Assembly (NCBI RefSeq): GCF_002803155.1
Contig: NZ_NNBP01000003.1
Location: 428,667 to 492,666, forward strand
DNA: 64,000 nt
Origin: Streptomyces sp. CB02959
GTDB lineage: Bacteria > Actinomycetota > Actinomycetes > Streptomycetales > Streptomycetaceae
Reading direction: 5' to 3'
Shown here in pieces: positions 17,337 through 25,237 of this stretch; position 1 is the first letter of the stretch; each line of letters begins with the position of its first letter. The translations under genes and the position numbers were made by a program. The notes under the pieces were generated by a model. It made no database searches and was not told the DNA's origin. It saw nothing but the letters and a program-made list of their open reading frames with translations.

Positions 17337-18182
17337 TCAGGCCGCGAGGGCCAGGCGACCGACCGCCGGTGGGCCGCGCCGTATGACGCTGTGCTGGAGC
17401 GCCGGATCCTGCGGAACGGGCTCGTCCCCGTACGCCGAGGGGGCGCGGCGGCCCTCCTCCTGCGCCGTGCCGAGAGCCGTGAGCAGCGCCCGGACCAGCG
17501 CGAGCGACCGGCGCACCGCGCCGACCAGCGCCCGTGCCGCGACCTCGTGCGCCGCCGGGGCGGACAGCCGCACCAGCCGCCACAGGGCGGCCTCGCCGCG
17601 CCGCATCAGCAGGCCGAGGCCGAGCGCGGCGAGCAGGTGCCCGAGCAGCATGGGGAGCGACGGCGCCAGGCAGTGCGCCATCATCGGGACGTCGGCGCCG
17701 CCCATCGGGTGCCCGCCGGTGTCGACCAGCCCGGCGCTGCCGGCCAGGTCCATCCCGCCGGGGCCGAGCAACTGCCGCGCCGTGCCGCCGTCGAGGCGGA
17801 CGCCGTCCAGCCCGCACGTCAGGTGCCGGGCCAGCGCCACCGCCGCCTGGTCGGAGAGGCCGGACGCCCGCCCGGACAGCGCCGGCATCGGGTGCTGCCC
17901 CATCGCGAACAGCGTGTGCAGCGCCAGCTGTCCGACCGCCAGTCCGGCCGCGATGCCGGGCAGCGAGCGCTCCCGGCCGGCCAGCGGGGCCGCCACCGCG
18001 AACACCGCGACCGCGGCGAGCCCCAGCGTCCACAGCGGCACCGTGGCCAGCGAGGCGGCCATGTGCCCGGCCGCGGACAGCGTGACGCAGGCCGCGGTGA
18101 ACACCGCGGCCCGTAGCAGCCGCAGGTCGGCGGCGGCCCGCGCTGTGGGGACGGAGGGGGCAGTCATGGCGGCCGCCATCAT
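17337..18182 (-). CDS. Multi-helix membrane protein next to the copper genes
   Basis: About five or six hydrophobic segments are spread over 281 residues. A loop contains MGQHPMPAL and DTGGHPMGGADVPMMAHCLA, which brings together several Met, His and Cys residues. This composition and the position upstream of the ycnI/sco genes suggest a copper-related role, but I recognise no named family. A cytosolic-looking tail of about 60 residues follows the last helix. The start is uncertain: ATG codons at 18182, 18179 and 18167 are all in frame and none has a strong ribosome-binding sequence. Confidence 0.65.
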   Translation of the reverse strand: MMAAAMTAPSVPTARAAADLRLLRAAVFTAACVTLSAAGHMAASLATVPLWTLGLAAVAVFAVAAPLAGRERSLPGIAAGLAVGQLALHTLFAMGQHPMPALSGRASGLSDQAAVALARHLTCGLDGVRLDGGTARQLLGPGGMDLAGSAGLVDTGGHPMGGADVPMMAHCLAPSLPMLLGHLLAALGLGLLMRRGEAALWRLVRLSAPAAHEVAARALVGAVRRSLALVRALLTALGTAQEEGRRAPSAYGDEPVPQDPALQHSVIRRGPPAVGRLALAA

Positions 18183-18435
18183 CCCACTGCCCCTGTTCGC
18201 CGTGTACGGCAGGGTTTCAGCGACTACGGCACGCCGGGCTCACGGGGCGCCTGCCAGGGGCGTCCGGAGTCCCGCAACAGGCGCGCGGAGGCGCGCACCC
18301 GGCACCACGCCTACACCTGTGCGCTCACTTTTCGCATCCGCCGAATGAGCGGTATCACGTTCCGGGGACGCTTACCGACCTTGCGGCCCGGCAATAGGTA
18401 TCGGTATGTCGAGCCGCGTCCAGGAGGCAGGAGCG

Positions 18436-18918
18436 ATGAGCATCTGGTGGTCCCTCCATCTGCGGCGGGAGGCCGCGAGTGTGCCGCTGGCCCGGCGGCT
18501 GTTGCTGGGCGCGATGGAGACCGCCGGCGTCGACCCGGACATCTGTTACGACCTCTCGGTCGCCCTCTCCGAGGCCTGCGCCAACGCCGTCGAGCACGGC
18601 GGCGACGCCACCGACGACTACCGCGTCACCGCCTACATCGACGGCGAGACCTGCCGCATCGAGGTCACCGACTCCGGCCCCGGCTTCGACCGTCCCACCC
18701 CGCCGCATACCGCCGCGGACCGCGCGCTGCCGCCGGTCCCCGCCCCCGCCCCCGCGCAGGCCCCCGGATACGCCGAGGACGGCCGGGGGCTCTTTTTGAT
18801 CGAGGCGCTGACCGACCACGTCCAGTACCGCAACCGCGCCGGCAGCACCGGCGCGGTGGTCAGCTTCGACAAGATCCTCAAGTGGCGCGAGGGCGCGCCG
18901 CTGCCGATGGCGTCCTGA
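18436..18918 (+). CDS. Anti-sigma-type ATP-binding protein (RsbW-like)
   Basis: A 160-residue GHKL ATPase of the anti-sigma/serine-kinase class. The N box is ALSEACANAVEHG, the G1 box DSGPGFD and the G2 box GRGLFLIEALTD. A Pro/Ala-rich insertion lies between G1 and G2. Such proteins bind a sigma factor or phosphorylate an anti-anti-sigma factor; no partner is adjacent. I start at ATG 18436 because AGGAGG is 8 bases upstream; an ATG at 18406 is in frame but lacks that signal. Confidence 0.82.
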   Translation: MSIWWSLHLRREAASVPLARRLLLGAMETAGVDPDICYDLSVALSEACANAVEHGGDATDDYRVTAYIDGETCRIEVTDSGPGFDRPTPPHTAADRALPPVPAPAPAQAPGYAEDGRGLFLIEALTDHVQYRNRAGSTGAVVSFDKILKWREGAPLPMAS

Positions 18919-18988
18919 GCGGCGCGCGGTCCCCGGTTCCGGTCGCCGGCGGTCAGGGCCGTCCGGCCCCGACGCACCGGACGGACCG

Positions 18989-20296
18989 TCAGTGGTGCCG
19001 GTTGAAGACGAGCGCGAGCGTCGTCGCCACCACCGCCGCGAGGATGACCGCGAAGGCGATCTTCCAGGGGCTGTAGGGGCGGTCCCCGCTCACCTCGCCG
19101 GTCTCGGCGTTGACCATGACCTGCCACTGCTTGCCGTTGTAGACGTAGGAGGCGAACCACACCGGGAGCAGCAGGAGCTTGTACGTCACCGACCCGTAGT
19201 TGGTGTTGACCGAGTGCAGCCGCTGCCGGTCGCCGCCGATGTCCCGCTTGCAGTCCGCCTCGATGACCTTGGCCATCTTCTGCTGGGCGTTCTGGAATCC
19301 GGCCTCCGGCTCCAGGTCGTACCGCAGGGTCCGGAAGCCCGCCAGGTACGCCTCCTGGTAGGCCACCGCCTGCTTCAGCGGCCAGGGCTCCAGGGCCTGG
19401 AGCCGGTCCTGCGGGACGTGGCCGACGCCGGGGACGAGGACGTCGTCGAAGAAGCGCTGGACCGTGCCGTTGACGTGGTACCAGCGGACCTTGGTCTCCT
19501 TGTTGTCGCCGGTTCCGACGGTGTACTCCTCGCCGCGCTCGCCGCTGTAGGCGGTCGCGGTCGCGGCGTCGTACGTCCAGTGCGGCACGTACGTCCCGTG
19601 CAGGGTCTCCGCGGAGTTCACCTTCTTCAGGCTGTTCGGCGCGAACCAGCGGGACTTGGCCCATTTCCCCAGGTTGTCGTGGACGTCCCGCTTGTCCACC
19701 CGGAACGGCACCAGGCCCTCGGGCACGATCCGGTCCGCGGCGGCCGAGGCGACCATGGGCGTGGCGCAGAACTGGCAGCGGCCGGAGAGGGCGCTGGTCT
19801 CGTTGGCCGCACCGCAGCCGGGGCACTGGAGCACCTGCCCGCCGGCCGCCGTCGGCTTGGTCGGCAGGGTCGCCAGCTCTTCCCAGGCGTGCTCCCGCAC
19901 CTCGCGGTCGAGGGGGGCGATGGGCTGCTCGAAGCGGCAGTTCGGGCAGCGCAGGGAGTTCGTTCCCGGGGCGTACTCGGCGGTGGAACCGCAGCTCGGG
20001 CACGCGTAGGACTGCGGCTGTTGCTGCTGCGGCTGCGCGGGCTGCTGGGGCACCTGCGGCGGCTGCTGTTGCTGGTACTGCTCAGGCTGCTGCGGTGCCT
20101 GCTGCGGTGCCTGCTGCGGTGCCTGCTGCGGGTACGGCTGTTGCGGCTGCTGCTGATACGGCGGCTGCGGCGGCTGCTGATACGGCGGTTGCTGCTGGTA
20201 GGGCTGCGGGGGCGCCTGCTGCGGGTACGGCTGCTGCTGCGGGTAGGGCTGTTGGGGCTGGTAGGGCTGCTGCGGCTGATAGGGCTGGTAGCTCAT
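18989..20296 (-). CDS. Zinc-ribbon membrane protein with Q/P-rich N-terminus
   Basis: The first 105 residues or so are almost only Gln, Pro and Tyr, in repeats such as QQPYPQQ. Two zinc ribbons follow: CPSCG...CPNC and CPGCG...CQFC. A mixed alpha/beta region with many Trp and Tyr (WAKSRWFAP, HGTYVPHWTYDA) leads to a single C-terminal membrane helix (WKIAFAVILAAVVATTLAL). The gene lies 25 bases after the SPFH gene on the same strand. In Bacillus a zinc-ribbon membrane protein and an SPFH protein (YdjG/YdjI) cooperate with PspA in membrane stress; the parallel is inference. Confidence 0.7.
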   Translation of the reverse strand: MSYQPYQPQQPYQPQQPYPQQQPYPQQAPPQPYQQQPPYQQPPQPPYQQQPQQPYPQQAPQQAPQQAPQQPEQYQQQQPPQVPQQPAQPQQQQPQSYACPSCGSTAEYAPGTNSLRCPNCRFEQPIAPLDREVREHAWEELATLPTKPTAAGGQVLQCPGCGAANETSALSGRCQFCATPMVASAAADRIVPEGLVPFRVDKRDVHDNLGKWAKSRWFAPNSLKKVNSAETLHGTYVPHWTYDAATATAYSGERGEEYTVGTGDNKETKVRWYHVNGTVQRFFDDVLVPGVGHVPQDRLQALEPWPLKQAVAYQEAYLAGFRTLRYDLEPEAGFQNAQQKMAKVIEADCKRDIGGDRQRLHSVNTNYGSVTYKLLLLPVWFASYVYNGKQWQVMVNAETGEVSGDRPYSPWKIAFAVILAAVVATTLALVFNRHH

Positions 20297-20321
20297 CGGG
20301 GCACGGACTCCTGGCGGTAGG

Positions 20322-21473
20322 TCAGGCCTGCGGCGGCAGCGGCGGCGGAGTGGCGCGGAAGTGCTGGGCGAGCTCGGGCACGCTCTCCACCGGCTGCCAC
20401 GCCGCCATGCCCTCGCGCCAGGCGAGCATCCCGGGCCGGACCGCCCCCGAGCCGATGTGCCCGGTGAACGTCGCGTGGTCGTAGGGGCCCTGCTGCTGCC
20501 CGTCCACGGCCACGAACCACTGGTACTGCTGCTGACCGGGCAGCGGCGGCGGGACGGCACCGCCGCCGGGCGCCGGGGCCGGGGCAGCGGGCGCGTAGGG
20601 CTGCTGCTGGGCCTGCTGGGGCGCGAACGCCTGCGCCAGCTGCTGGCCGGCGGCCATGCCGAGCCCCAGGCCCACGCCCTCGCCGGCGCCGCCGGGGTTG
20701 TTCGCCGCGTCCCGGATCGCGTCCGCCGCCTGGAGGCGGGCGTAGTTGTCGACGTTCCCGATGATGCCCATCCGGCTGCGGGCGTCGACGGCCTGCTCGA
20801 CCTCGGGCGGCAGCGAGATGTTCTCGATGATGAACTTCGGGATGGACAGGCCGTGCGAGGCCGCCAGCTCGTCGGTCAGCGCCTTGGCCAGCCGGTCGCC
20901 GAGTTCGGCCTGGCGCGCGGCGAGGTCGAGCATGGGGATGCCCGAGCCGGCCAGCAGCGTGCCGAGCCGCCCCACGATCAGCTGCCGCAGGTACTCCTCG
21001 ACCTCTTCGGTGCGGAACTGCGGGTCGGTGCCGGCGAGTTCGGTGATCAGCTTGGCGGGGTCGGAGACCCGCGCCGCGTAGCCGCCGAACGCCCGCAGCC
21101 GCACCATGCCGAACTCCGGGTCCCGCACCGTGACCGGGTTCTGCGTGCCCCACTTCAGGTCCGTGAACTGCCGGGTGGTGACGAAGTAGACCTCCGCCTT
21201 GAACGGCGAGTGGAAGCCGTACTTCCAGCCCTGGAGCGTGGACAGGATCGGCAGGTTGCCGGTCTGCAGCTCGTGCATGCCCGGCGCGAAGACGTCCGCG
21301 ATCCGGCCCTGGTTGACGAAGACGGCGACCTGCGACTCGCGCACGATGAGCTTGGCGCCCATCTTGATCTCGTTCTCGTAGCGCGGGAAGCGCCAGACGA
21401 TCGTGTCCCGACTGTCGTCGGTCCACTCGATGATGTCGATGAATTCGCCGCGTACGCGGTCCATGAAGCCCAC
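20322..21473 (-). CDS. SPFH-domain protein with C-terminal GYF_2 domain
   Basis: Residues 1-250 form an SPFH/virion-core-like domain (GEFIDIIEWTDDSRDTIVWR, FAPGMHELQTGNLPILSTLQ, EVYFVTTRQF) related to YdjI. A Gln/Pro/Ala-rich linker follows, then a GYF_2-like domain (YQWFVAVDGQQQGPYDHATF, then LAWREGMAAWQPV). No zinc ribbon is present here, unlike some homologues; the partner gene downstream carries it. The GTG at 21473 has GGGGGA six bases upstream. SPFH proteins organise membrane patches. A TTGACA hexamer on the minus strand at 21553-21558 may belong to its promoter. Confidence 0.8.
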   Translation of the reverse strand: MGFMDRVRGEFIDIIEWTDDSRDTIVWRFPRYENEIKMGAKLIVRESQVAVFVNQGRIADVFAPGMHELQTGNLPILSTLQGWKYGFHSPFKAEVYFVTTRQFTDLKWGTQNPVTVRDPEFGMVRLRAFGGYAARVSDPAKLITELAGTDPQFRTEEVEEYLRQLIVGRLGTLLAGSGIPMLDLAARQAELGDRLAKALTDELAASHGLSIPKFIIENISLPPEVEQAVDARSRMGIIGNVDNYARLQAADAIRDAANNPGGAGEGVGLGLGMAAGQQLAQAFAPQQAQQQPYAPAAPAPAPGGGAVPPPLPGQQQYQWFVAVDGQQQGPYDHATFTGHIGSGAVRPGMLAWREGMAAWQPVESVPELAQHFRATPPPLPPQA

Positions 21474-21751
21474 GACAGGTCCCCCAGTTCGCTCCGGCCG
21501 CCCCGGCCGGGCCGCTGCCGGCGGTGACGACGACGGAGTACGTCCGCTCAGATGTCAAGGTCATAGTAGAAGCCGGACCTGGGGCGGTGGGGTAGCGGTT
21601 CGGCCGTTGTCGACCGCCGTGCCCGCCCGGTGGTCCTTGTTGTGGCACCGGCGCATCGGATACGTTCCTGTATCGGTTGTTACGGACATGGACGCGACAA
21701 GGTTGTCGGCCGGGCGTCGGCGGCCGCCGCGGAACCGTAGAGGAGCTCCCC

Positions 21752-21781
21752 ATGAGCGAGCGCAACGAGGTGGCGGTATGA
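21752..21781 (+). CDS. Nine-codon upstream reading frame coupled to the FAD gene
   Basis: ATG 21752 opens a frame encoding MSERNEVAV and ends in TGA at 21779-21781, which overlaps the ATG of the FAD gene (ATGA). A strong ribosome-binding sequence (AGAGGAG) lies six bases before it. The frame differs from that of the FAD gene. It may be a coupling or regulatory leader peptide, or simply chance. Confidence 0.35.
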   Translation: MSERNEVAV

Positions 21782-23439
21782 GCGACGACGCCGACGTCAT
21801 CGTCGTAGGAGCCGGGCTGGCCGGTCTGGTCGCCACCTACGAACTCACCCGGGCGGGGCGCCGGGTGCTCGTCGTCGACCAGGAGAGCGAGGCCAACCTC
21901 GGCGGCCAGGCGTTCTGGTCACTGGGCGGGCTGTTCCTGGTGGACAGCCCCGAGCAGCGACGGGCCGGCATCAAGGACTCGCCCGAACTGGCGCTGTCCG
22001 ACTGGCTGGACTCGGCGGCCTTCGACCGGGACCGCGAGGACCACTGGCCGCGGCAGTGGGCGCAGGCGTACGTGGACTTCGCCGCGGGCGAGAAGCGCCG
22101 CTACCTGCACGACCTCGGGCTGCGGCTGACCCCCACCGTCGGCTGGGCCGAGCGCGGCGCCGGCCTCGCGACCGGGCACGGCAACTCCGTCCCCCGCTTC
22201 CACCTCACCTGGGGCACCGGCCCGGAGGTGGTCCGGGTCTTCGCCGAGCCGGTGCGGGCCGCGGCCGAGCGCGGGCTGGTGGTCTTCCGGCACCGGCACC
22301 GGGTCGACGGGCTGATCGTGGAGGACGGCGCGGCGGTCGGCGTGCGCGGCACCGTGCTGGAGCCGTCGGACCTGCCGCGCGGGGTGGCCTCCGGGCGCGA
22401 GGCGGCGGGAGAGTTCGCGTTCCGCGCGCAGGCGGTGGTGGTGACCTCCGGCGGCATCGGCGGCAACCGCGAACTGGTCCGCAGGAACTGGCCGGTGGAC
22501 CGGCTCGGCCCGGCCCCCAAGTCGATGATCACCGGGGTGCCCGCCTACGTGGACGGGCGGATGCTGGAGATCACCGAAGAGGCCGGCGGCTCCCTGGTCA
22601 ACCGCGATCGGATGTGGCACTACACCGAGGGCATCAAGAACTGGGACCCGGTCTGGCCCGACCACGCGATCCGGATCATCCCCGGCCCGTCGTCGCTCTG
22701 GCTGGACGCCACCGGCCGGCGGCTGCCCGCGCCGCTCTTCCCCGGCCACGACACCCTGGCCACCCTGCGCCACATCACGCACACCGGCCACGACCACACC
22801 TGGTTCATCCTGACCCGCTCCATCGTGGAGAAGGAGTTCGCGCTCTCCGGCTCCGAGCAGAACCCGGACATCACCGGCAAGGATCTCAAGCTCGCGCTGG
22901 CCCGGGTGAAGAAGGGCGCGCCCGGCCCGGTCCAGGCGTTCCTGGACCGCGGCGAGGACTTCGTCGTCCGGCGCACCCTGCGCGAGCTGGTCGCCGGGAT
23001 GAACGCCGTCGAGCCGTCGACGCCCCTCGACTACGCGACCGTCGAGCGGGAAGTGGTGGCCCGGGACCGGGCGGTGGCGCACCCCTACTCCAAGGACCTC
23101 CAGCTGATGGCGGTGCGCAACGCCCGCGAGTACTGGCCGGACAAGCTGACCCGGGTCGCCAAGCCGCACCGGCTGCTCGACCCGGCGCACGGCCCGTTGA
23201 TCGCGGTCCGGCTGCACCTGCTGACCCGCAAGACGCTGGGCGGCCTGGAGACCACCCTGGACTCGCAGGTGGTCCACCCGGACGGCACACCCTTCGACGG
23301 GCTGTACGCGGCCGGGGAGGTCGCCGGTTTCGGCGGCGGCGGGGTGCACGGCTACAACGCGCTGGAGGGCACCTTCCTGGGCGGCTGCATCTTCTCCGGC
23401 CGCGCGGCGGGGCGGGCACTGGCCCGCGGCCTGGCGTGA
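21778..23439 (+). CDS. FAD-binding dehydrogenase (3-ketosteroid dehydrogenase-like)
   Basis: A 553-residue flavoprotein with an N-terminal dinucleotide fold (DVIVVGAGLAGLVATYELT) and a C-terminal FAD motif (DGLYAAGEVAGFGGGGVHG). The overall pattern (GGQAFWSLGGLF near residue 42, FHLTWGTGPEVVRVFAEPV) follows the COG3573 branch of fumarate-reductase/KstD-like dehydrogenases, such as mycobacterial Rv0785, rather than a proven KstD. The substrate is therefore unknown. The ATG at 21778 overlaps a short upstream frame with a better ribosome-binding site. The stop overlaps the SDR gene start (GTGA), so both enzymes are made together. Confidence 0.83.
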   Translation: MSDDADVIVVGAGLAGLVATYELTRAGRRVLVVDQESEANLGGQAFWSLGGLFLVDSPEQRRAGIKDSPELALSDWLDSAAFDRDREDHWPRQWAQAYVDFAAGEKRRYLHDLGLRLTPTVGWAERGAGLATGHGNSVPRFHLTWGTGPEVVRVFAEPVRAAAERGLVVFRHRHRVDGLIVEDGAAVGVRGTVLEPSDLPRGVASGREAAGEFAFRAQAVVVTSGGIGGNRELVRRNWPVDRLGPAPKSMITGVPAYVDGRMLEITEEAGGSLVNRDRMWHYTEGIKNWDPVWPDHAIRIIPGPSSLWLDATGRRLPAPLFPGHDTLATLRHITHTGHDHTWFILTRSIVEKEFALSGSEQNPDITGKDLKLALARVKKGAPGPVQAFLDRGEDFVVRRTLRELVAGMNAVEPSTPLDYATVEREVVARDRAVAHPYSKDLQLMAVRNAREYWPDKLTRVAKPHRLLDPAHGPLIAVRLHLLTRKTLGGLETTLDSQVVHPDGTPFDGLYAAGEVAGFGGGGVHGYNALEGTFLGGCIFSGRAAGRALARGLA

Positions 23440-24233
23440 GCGGGCGCACCGCGCTGGTGACCGGGGCCTCCTCCGGCATCGGCGCCGCGGTGGCCGCGGC
23501 GCTCGTCGCCCGCGGCTACCGCGTCCTGGGGACCAGTCGCGACCCCGCGACGGTCGCGGCCCCGCTGCCCGGCGTCCGCTACCTCCCGCTCGACCTGGCG
23601 GACGAGGCGGGCATCGAGGCGTGCGCCGCCGCGGCGGGCCCGGTCGACGTGCTGGTCAACAACGCCGGCGAGAGCCAGAACGGGCCGTTCGAGGAGCTCC
23701 CGATGGCGGCGGTCCGCCGGCTCTTCCAGCTGAACGTCTTCGGCGCCGTGCGGCTCACCCAGCTCGTCCTGCCCGGGATGCGGGAGCGCGGCCACGGCCG
23801 GGTGGTGATGATCGGCTCGATGCTCGCCAGCTTCCCGCTCGCCTACCGCTCCTCCTACGTGGCCTCCAAGGCCGCGCTCAAGGGCTTCACGGACGCCGCC
23901 CGGCGGGAGGTCGCGCCCTACGGGGTGGCGCTCACCACCGTCGAGCCGGGCTCGATCGCCACCGGCATCAGCGCCCGGCGCACCCACTACGTGGCGGACG
24001 GTTCGCCGTTCGCGGACGCGTACCGGACGATGCTGGCCGCCCTCGACGCCAACGAGGCGCGCGGGATCCCGCCGGAGAAGGTCGCCGCCACCGTCCTCAA
24101 GGCGATCGAGGCGGCCCGCCCCCGGCCGCACTACGCGGTCGGCAGCAACGCCCCCGCGGTCTTCCTGCTGCGGCGGCTGCTGCCCGACGCGGCGGTGGAG
24201 CGGATGGTGGCCCGGCGGCACGGGCTGCGCTGA
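23436..24233 (+). CDS. Short-chain dehydrogenase/reductase
   Basis: A classical SDR: TGASSGIG cofactor loop at the N-terminus, NNAG after beta 4, and the catalytic Ser plus YVASK (Y-x-x-x-K). An SRDP segment after beta 2 suggests NADP(H) preference. GTG 23436 overlaps the stop of the FAD dehydrogenase, so the two are coupled. The tail (ERMVARRHGLR) is basic. The substrate is not evident; joint action with the FAD enzyme on a ketone or alcohol is possible. Confidence 0.88.
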   Translation: MSGRTALVTGASSGIGAAVAAALVARGYRVLGTSRDPATVAAPLPGVRYLPLDLADEAGIEACAAAAGPVDVLVNNAGESQNGPFEELPMAAVRRLFQLNVFGAVRLTQLVLPGMRERGHGRVVMIGSMLASFPLAYRSSYVASKAALKGFTDAARREVAPYGVALTTVEPGSIATGISARRTHYVADGSPFADAYRTMLAALDANEARGIPPEKVAATVLKAIEAARPRPHYAVGSNAPAVFLLRRLLPDAAVERMVARRHGLR

Positions 24234-24412
24234 GCGGGACGGGCCCGGCGGGCCTGACGGACCGGGCCGCACCGGGCAACCCGGGAATCGCGGAAAAGCC
24301 TGGAAAATGGCTGGAAATCACTGAAGAGTGAGAGGGAGCGGCGCGGTCTCGCGGGAGGAGGACCTCCCCCGCGGCGTCCCCTTTCCCAGCGAGACCAGCG
24401 CGGCACCACGAC

Positions 24413-24434
24413 TAACGCGAAGTTGCTCGCGTTA
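24413..24434. promoter_or_regulatory. Perfect palindrome upstream of the TetR gene
   Basis: TAACGCGA (24413-24420) and TCGCGTTA (24427-24434) form a perfect 8-bp inverted repeat with spacer AGTTGC. It lies 84 bases before the TetR start and 180 after the SDR gene. Size and symmetry suit a TetR operator, so autoregulation is the simplest reading. Confidence 0.55.
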
Positions 24435-24517
24435 ATCCGTCTTGGACAATACTTGGCCAGAACCCGCACTGCAATCCGCGCTGCGATCCGTATCACGACC
24501 CCCGTAACGGAGCCGCT

Positions 24518-25198
24518 GTGACGACCGCGCATCAGGCCCCGGGCGAGACCCGACCCGGAGGACGCACGGCGCGCACCCGCCGTGCCGTACTGACCGCCGT
24601 CTTCGAGGAGTTGGGTGACGGCGGCTTCGCCGCGCTCACCATGGAACGGGTGGCCCAGCGCTCCGGGGTGCACCTGGCGACCCTCTACCGCCGCTGGCGC
24701 AGCGTGGACAAGCTGGTCTGCGAGCTGCTGACCGACATGAGCAGCGGGGTGCCGCTGCCGGACACCGGCACCCTGCCCGGCGACCTGCGGGCGCTGGCCC
24801 GCGGGATAGCACGGTTCTACGGATCCGCCCGGACCCGCGGCCTGATCGAGGCGGTGGTCGCCGCCGCGGCCCGCGACCCCCAGGCGGCCACCGCACTGCG
24901 GGACTTCTTCGACGAGCGGCTGGCGCTGGCCGGGGTGATGGTGCAGCGCGGCATCGAGCGCGGCGAACTCCCCGCGGACACCGACCCCAAGGCGGTGATG
25001 GCGGCGCTCGGTGCGCCCTTCTACTACCGGATCCTGATCGCCCGCCGCCCCGTGGAGCCCGACCTCGCCGACTCCGCGGCCACCGCCGTCTGGGCCGCGG
25101 CCCGCGCGGGCGCGTACGCCACCGGGGACGTCCGGCCGGACGACGGCGCGGAGCACGGCGGCGGGGAACACGACGGCGCGCCGGAGCGGGAGGACTGA
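24518..25198 (+). CDS. TetR-family regulator
   Basis: The N-terminal helix-turn-helix is clear (RTRRAVLTAVFEELGDGGFA, then MERVAQRSGVHLATLYRRWR and VDKLVCELL). The C-terminal domain resembles TetR_C of the subgroup with a LAFYGSAR-like helix. GTG 24518 is the first start in frame. A perfect palindrome lies 84 bases upstream. The tail (residues ~205-226) is acidic and His-rich. The FAD/SDR pair just upstream on the same strand is the likely target. Confidence 0.87.
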   Translation: MTTAHQAPGETRPGGRTARTRRAVLTAVFEELGDGGFAALTMERVAQRSGVHLATLYRRWRSVDKLVCELLTDMSSGVPLPDTGTLPGDLRALARGIARFYGSARTRGLIEAVVAAAARDPQAATALRDFFDERLALAGVMVQRGIERGELPADTDPKAVMAALGAPFYYRILIARRPVEPDLADSAATAVWAAARAGAYATGDVRPDDGAEHGGGEHDGAPERED

Positions 25199-25220
25199 GC
25201 CTCCCGCCCCGGCGCGCCGT
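25173..25220. terminator. Strong bidirectional terminator between tetR and pepP-like genes
   Basis: A 21-bp inverted repeat with a single mismatch spans 25173-25193 and 25200-25220 with a 6-base loop. The TetR stop codon is inside the loop. The convergent aminopeptidase gene ends at 25238, so the hairpin can stop transcription from both sides. Confidence 0.7.
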
Positions 25221-25237
25221 TCACGCGCGCGCGGGGC

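Noticed and set aside
20040..20290. Dense CTG/CTGC repeats
   Set aside because: They encode the Gln/Pro/Tyr-rich N-terminus of the zinc-ribbon protein and are not a separate repeat element.
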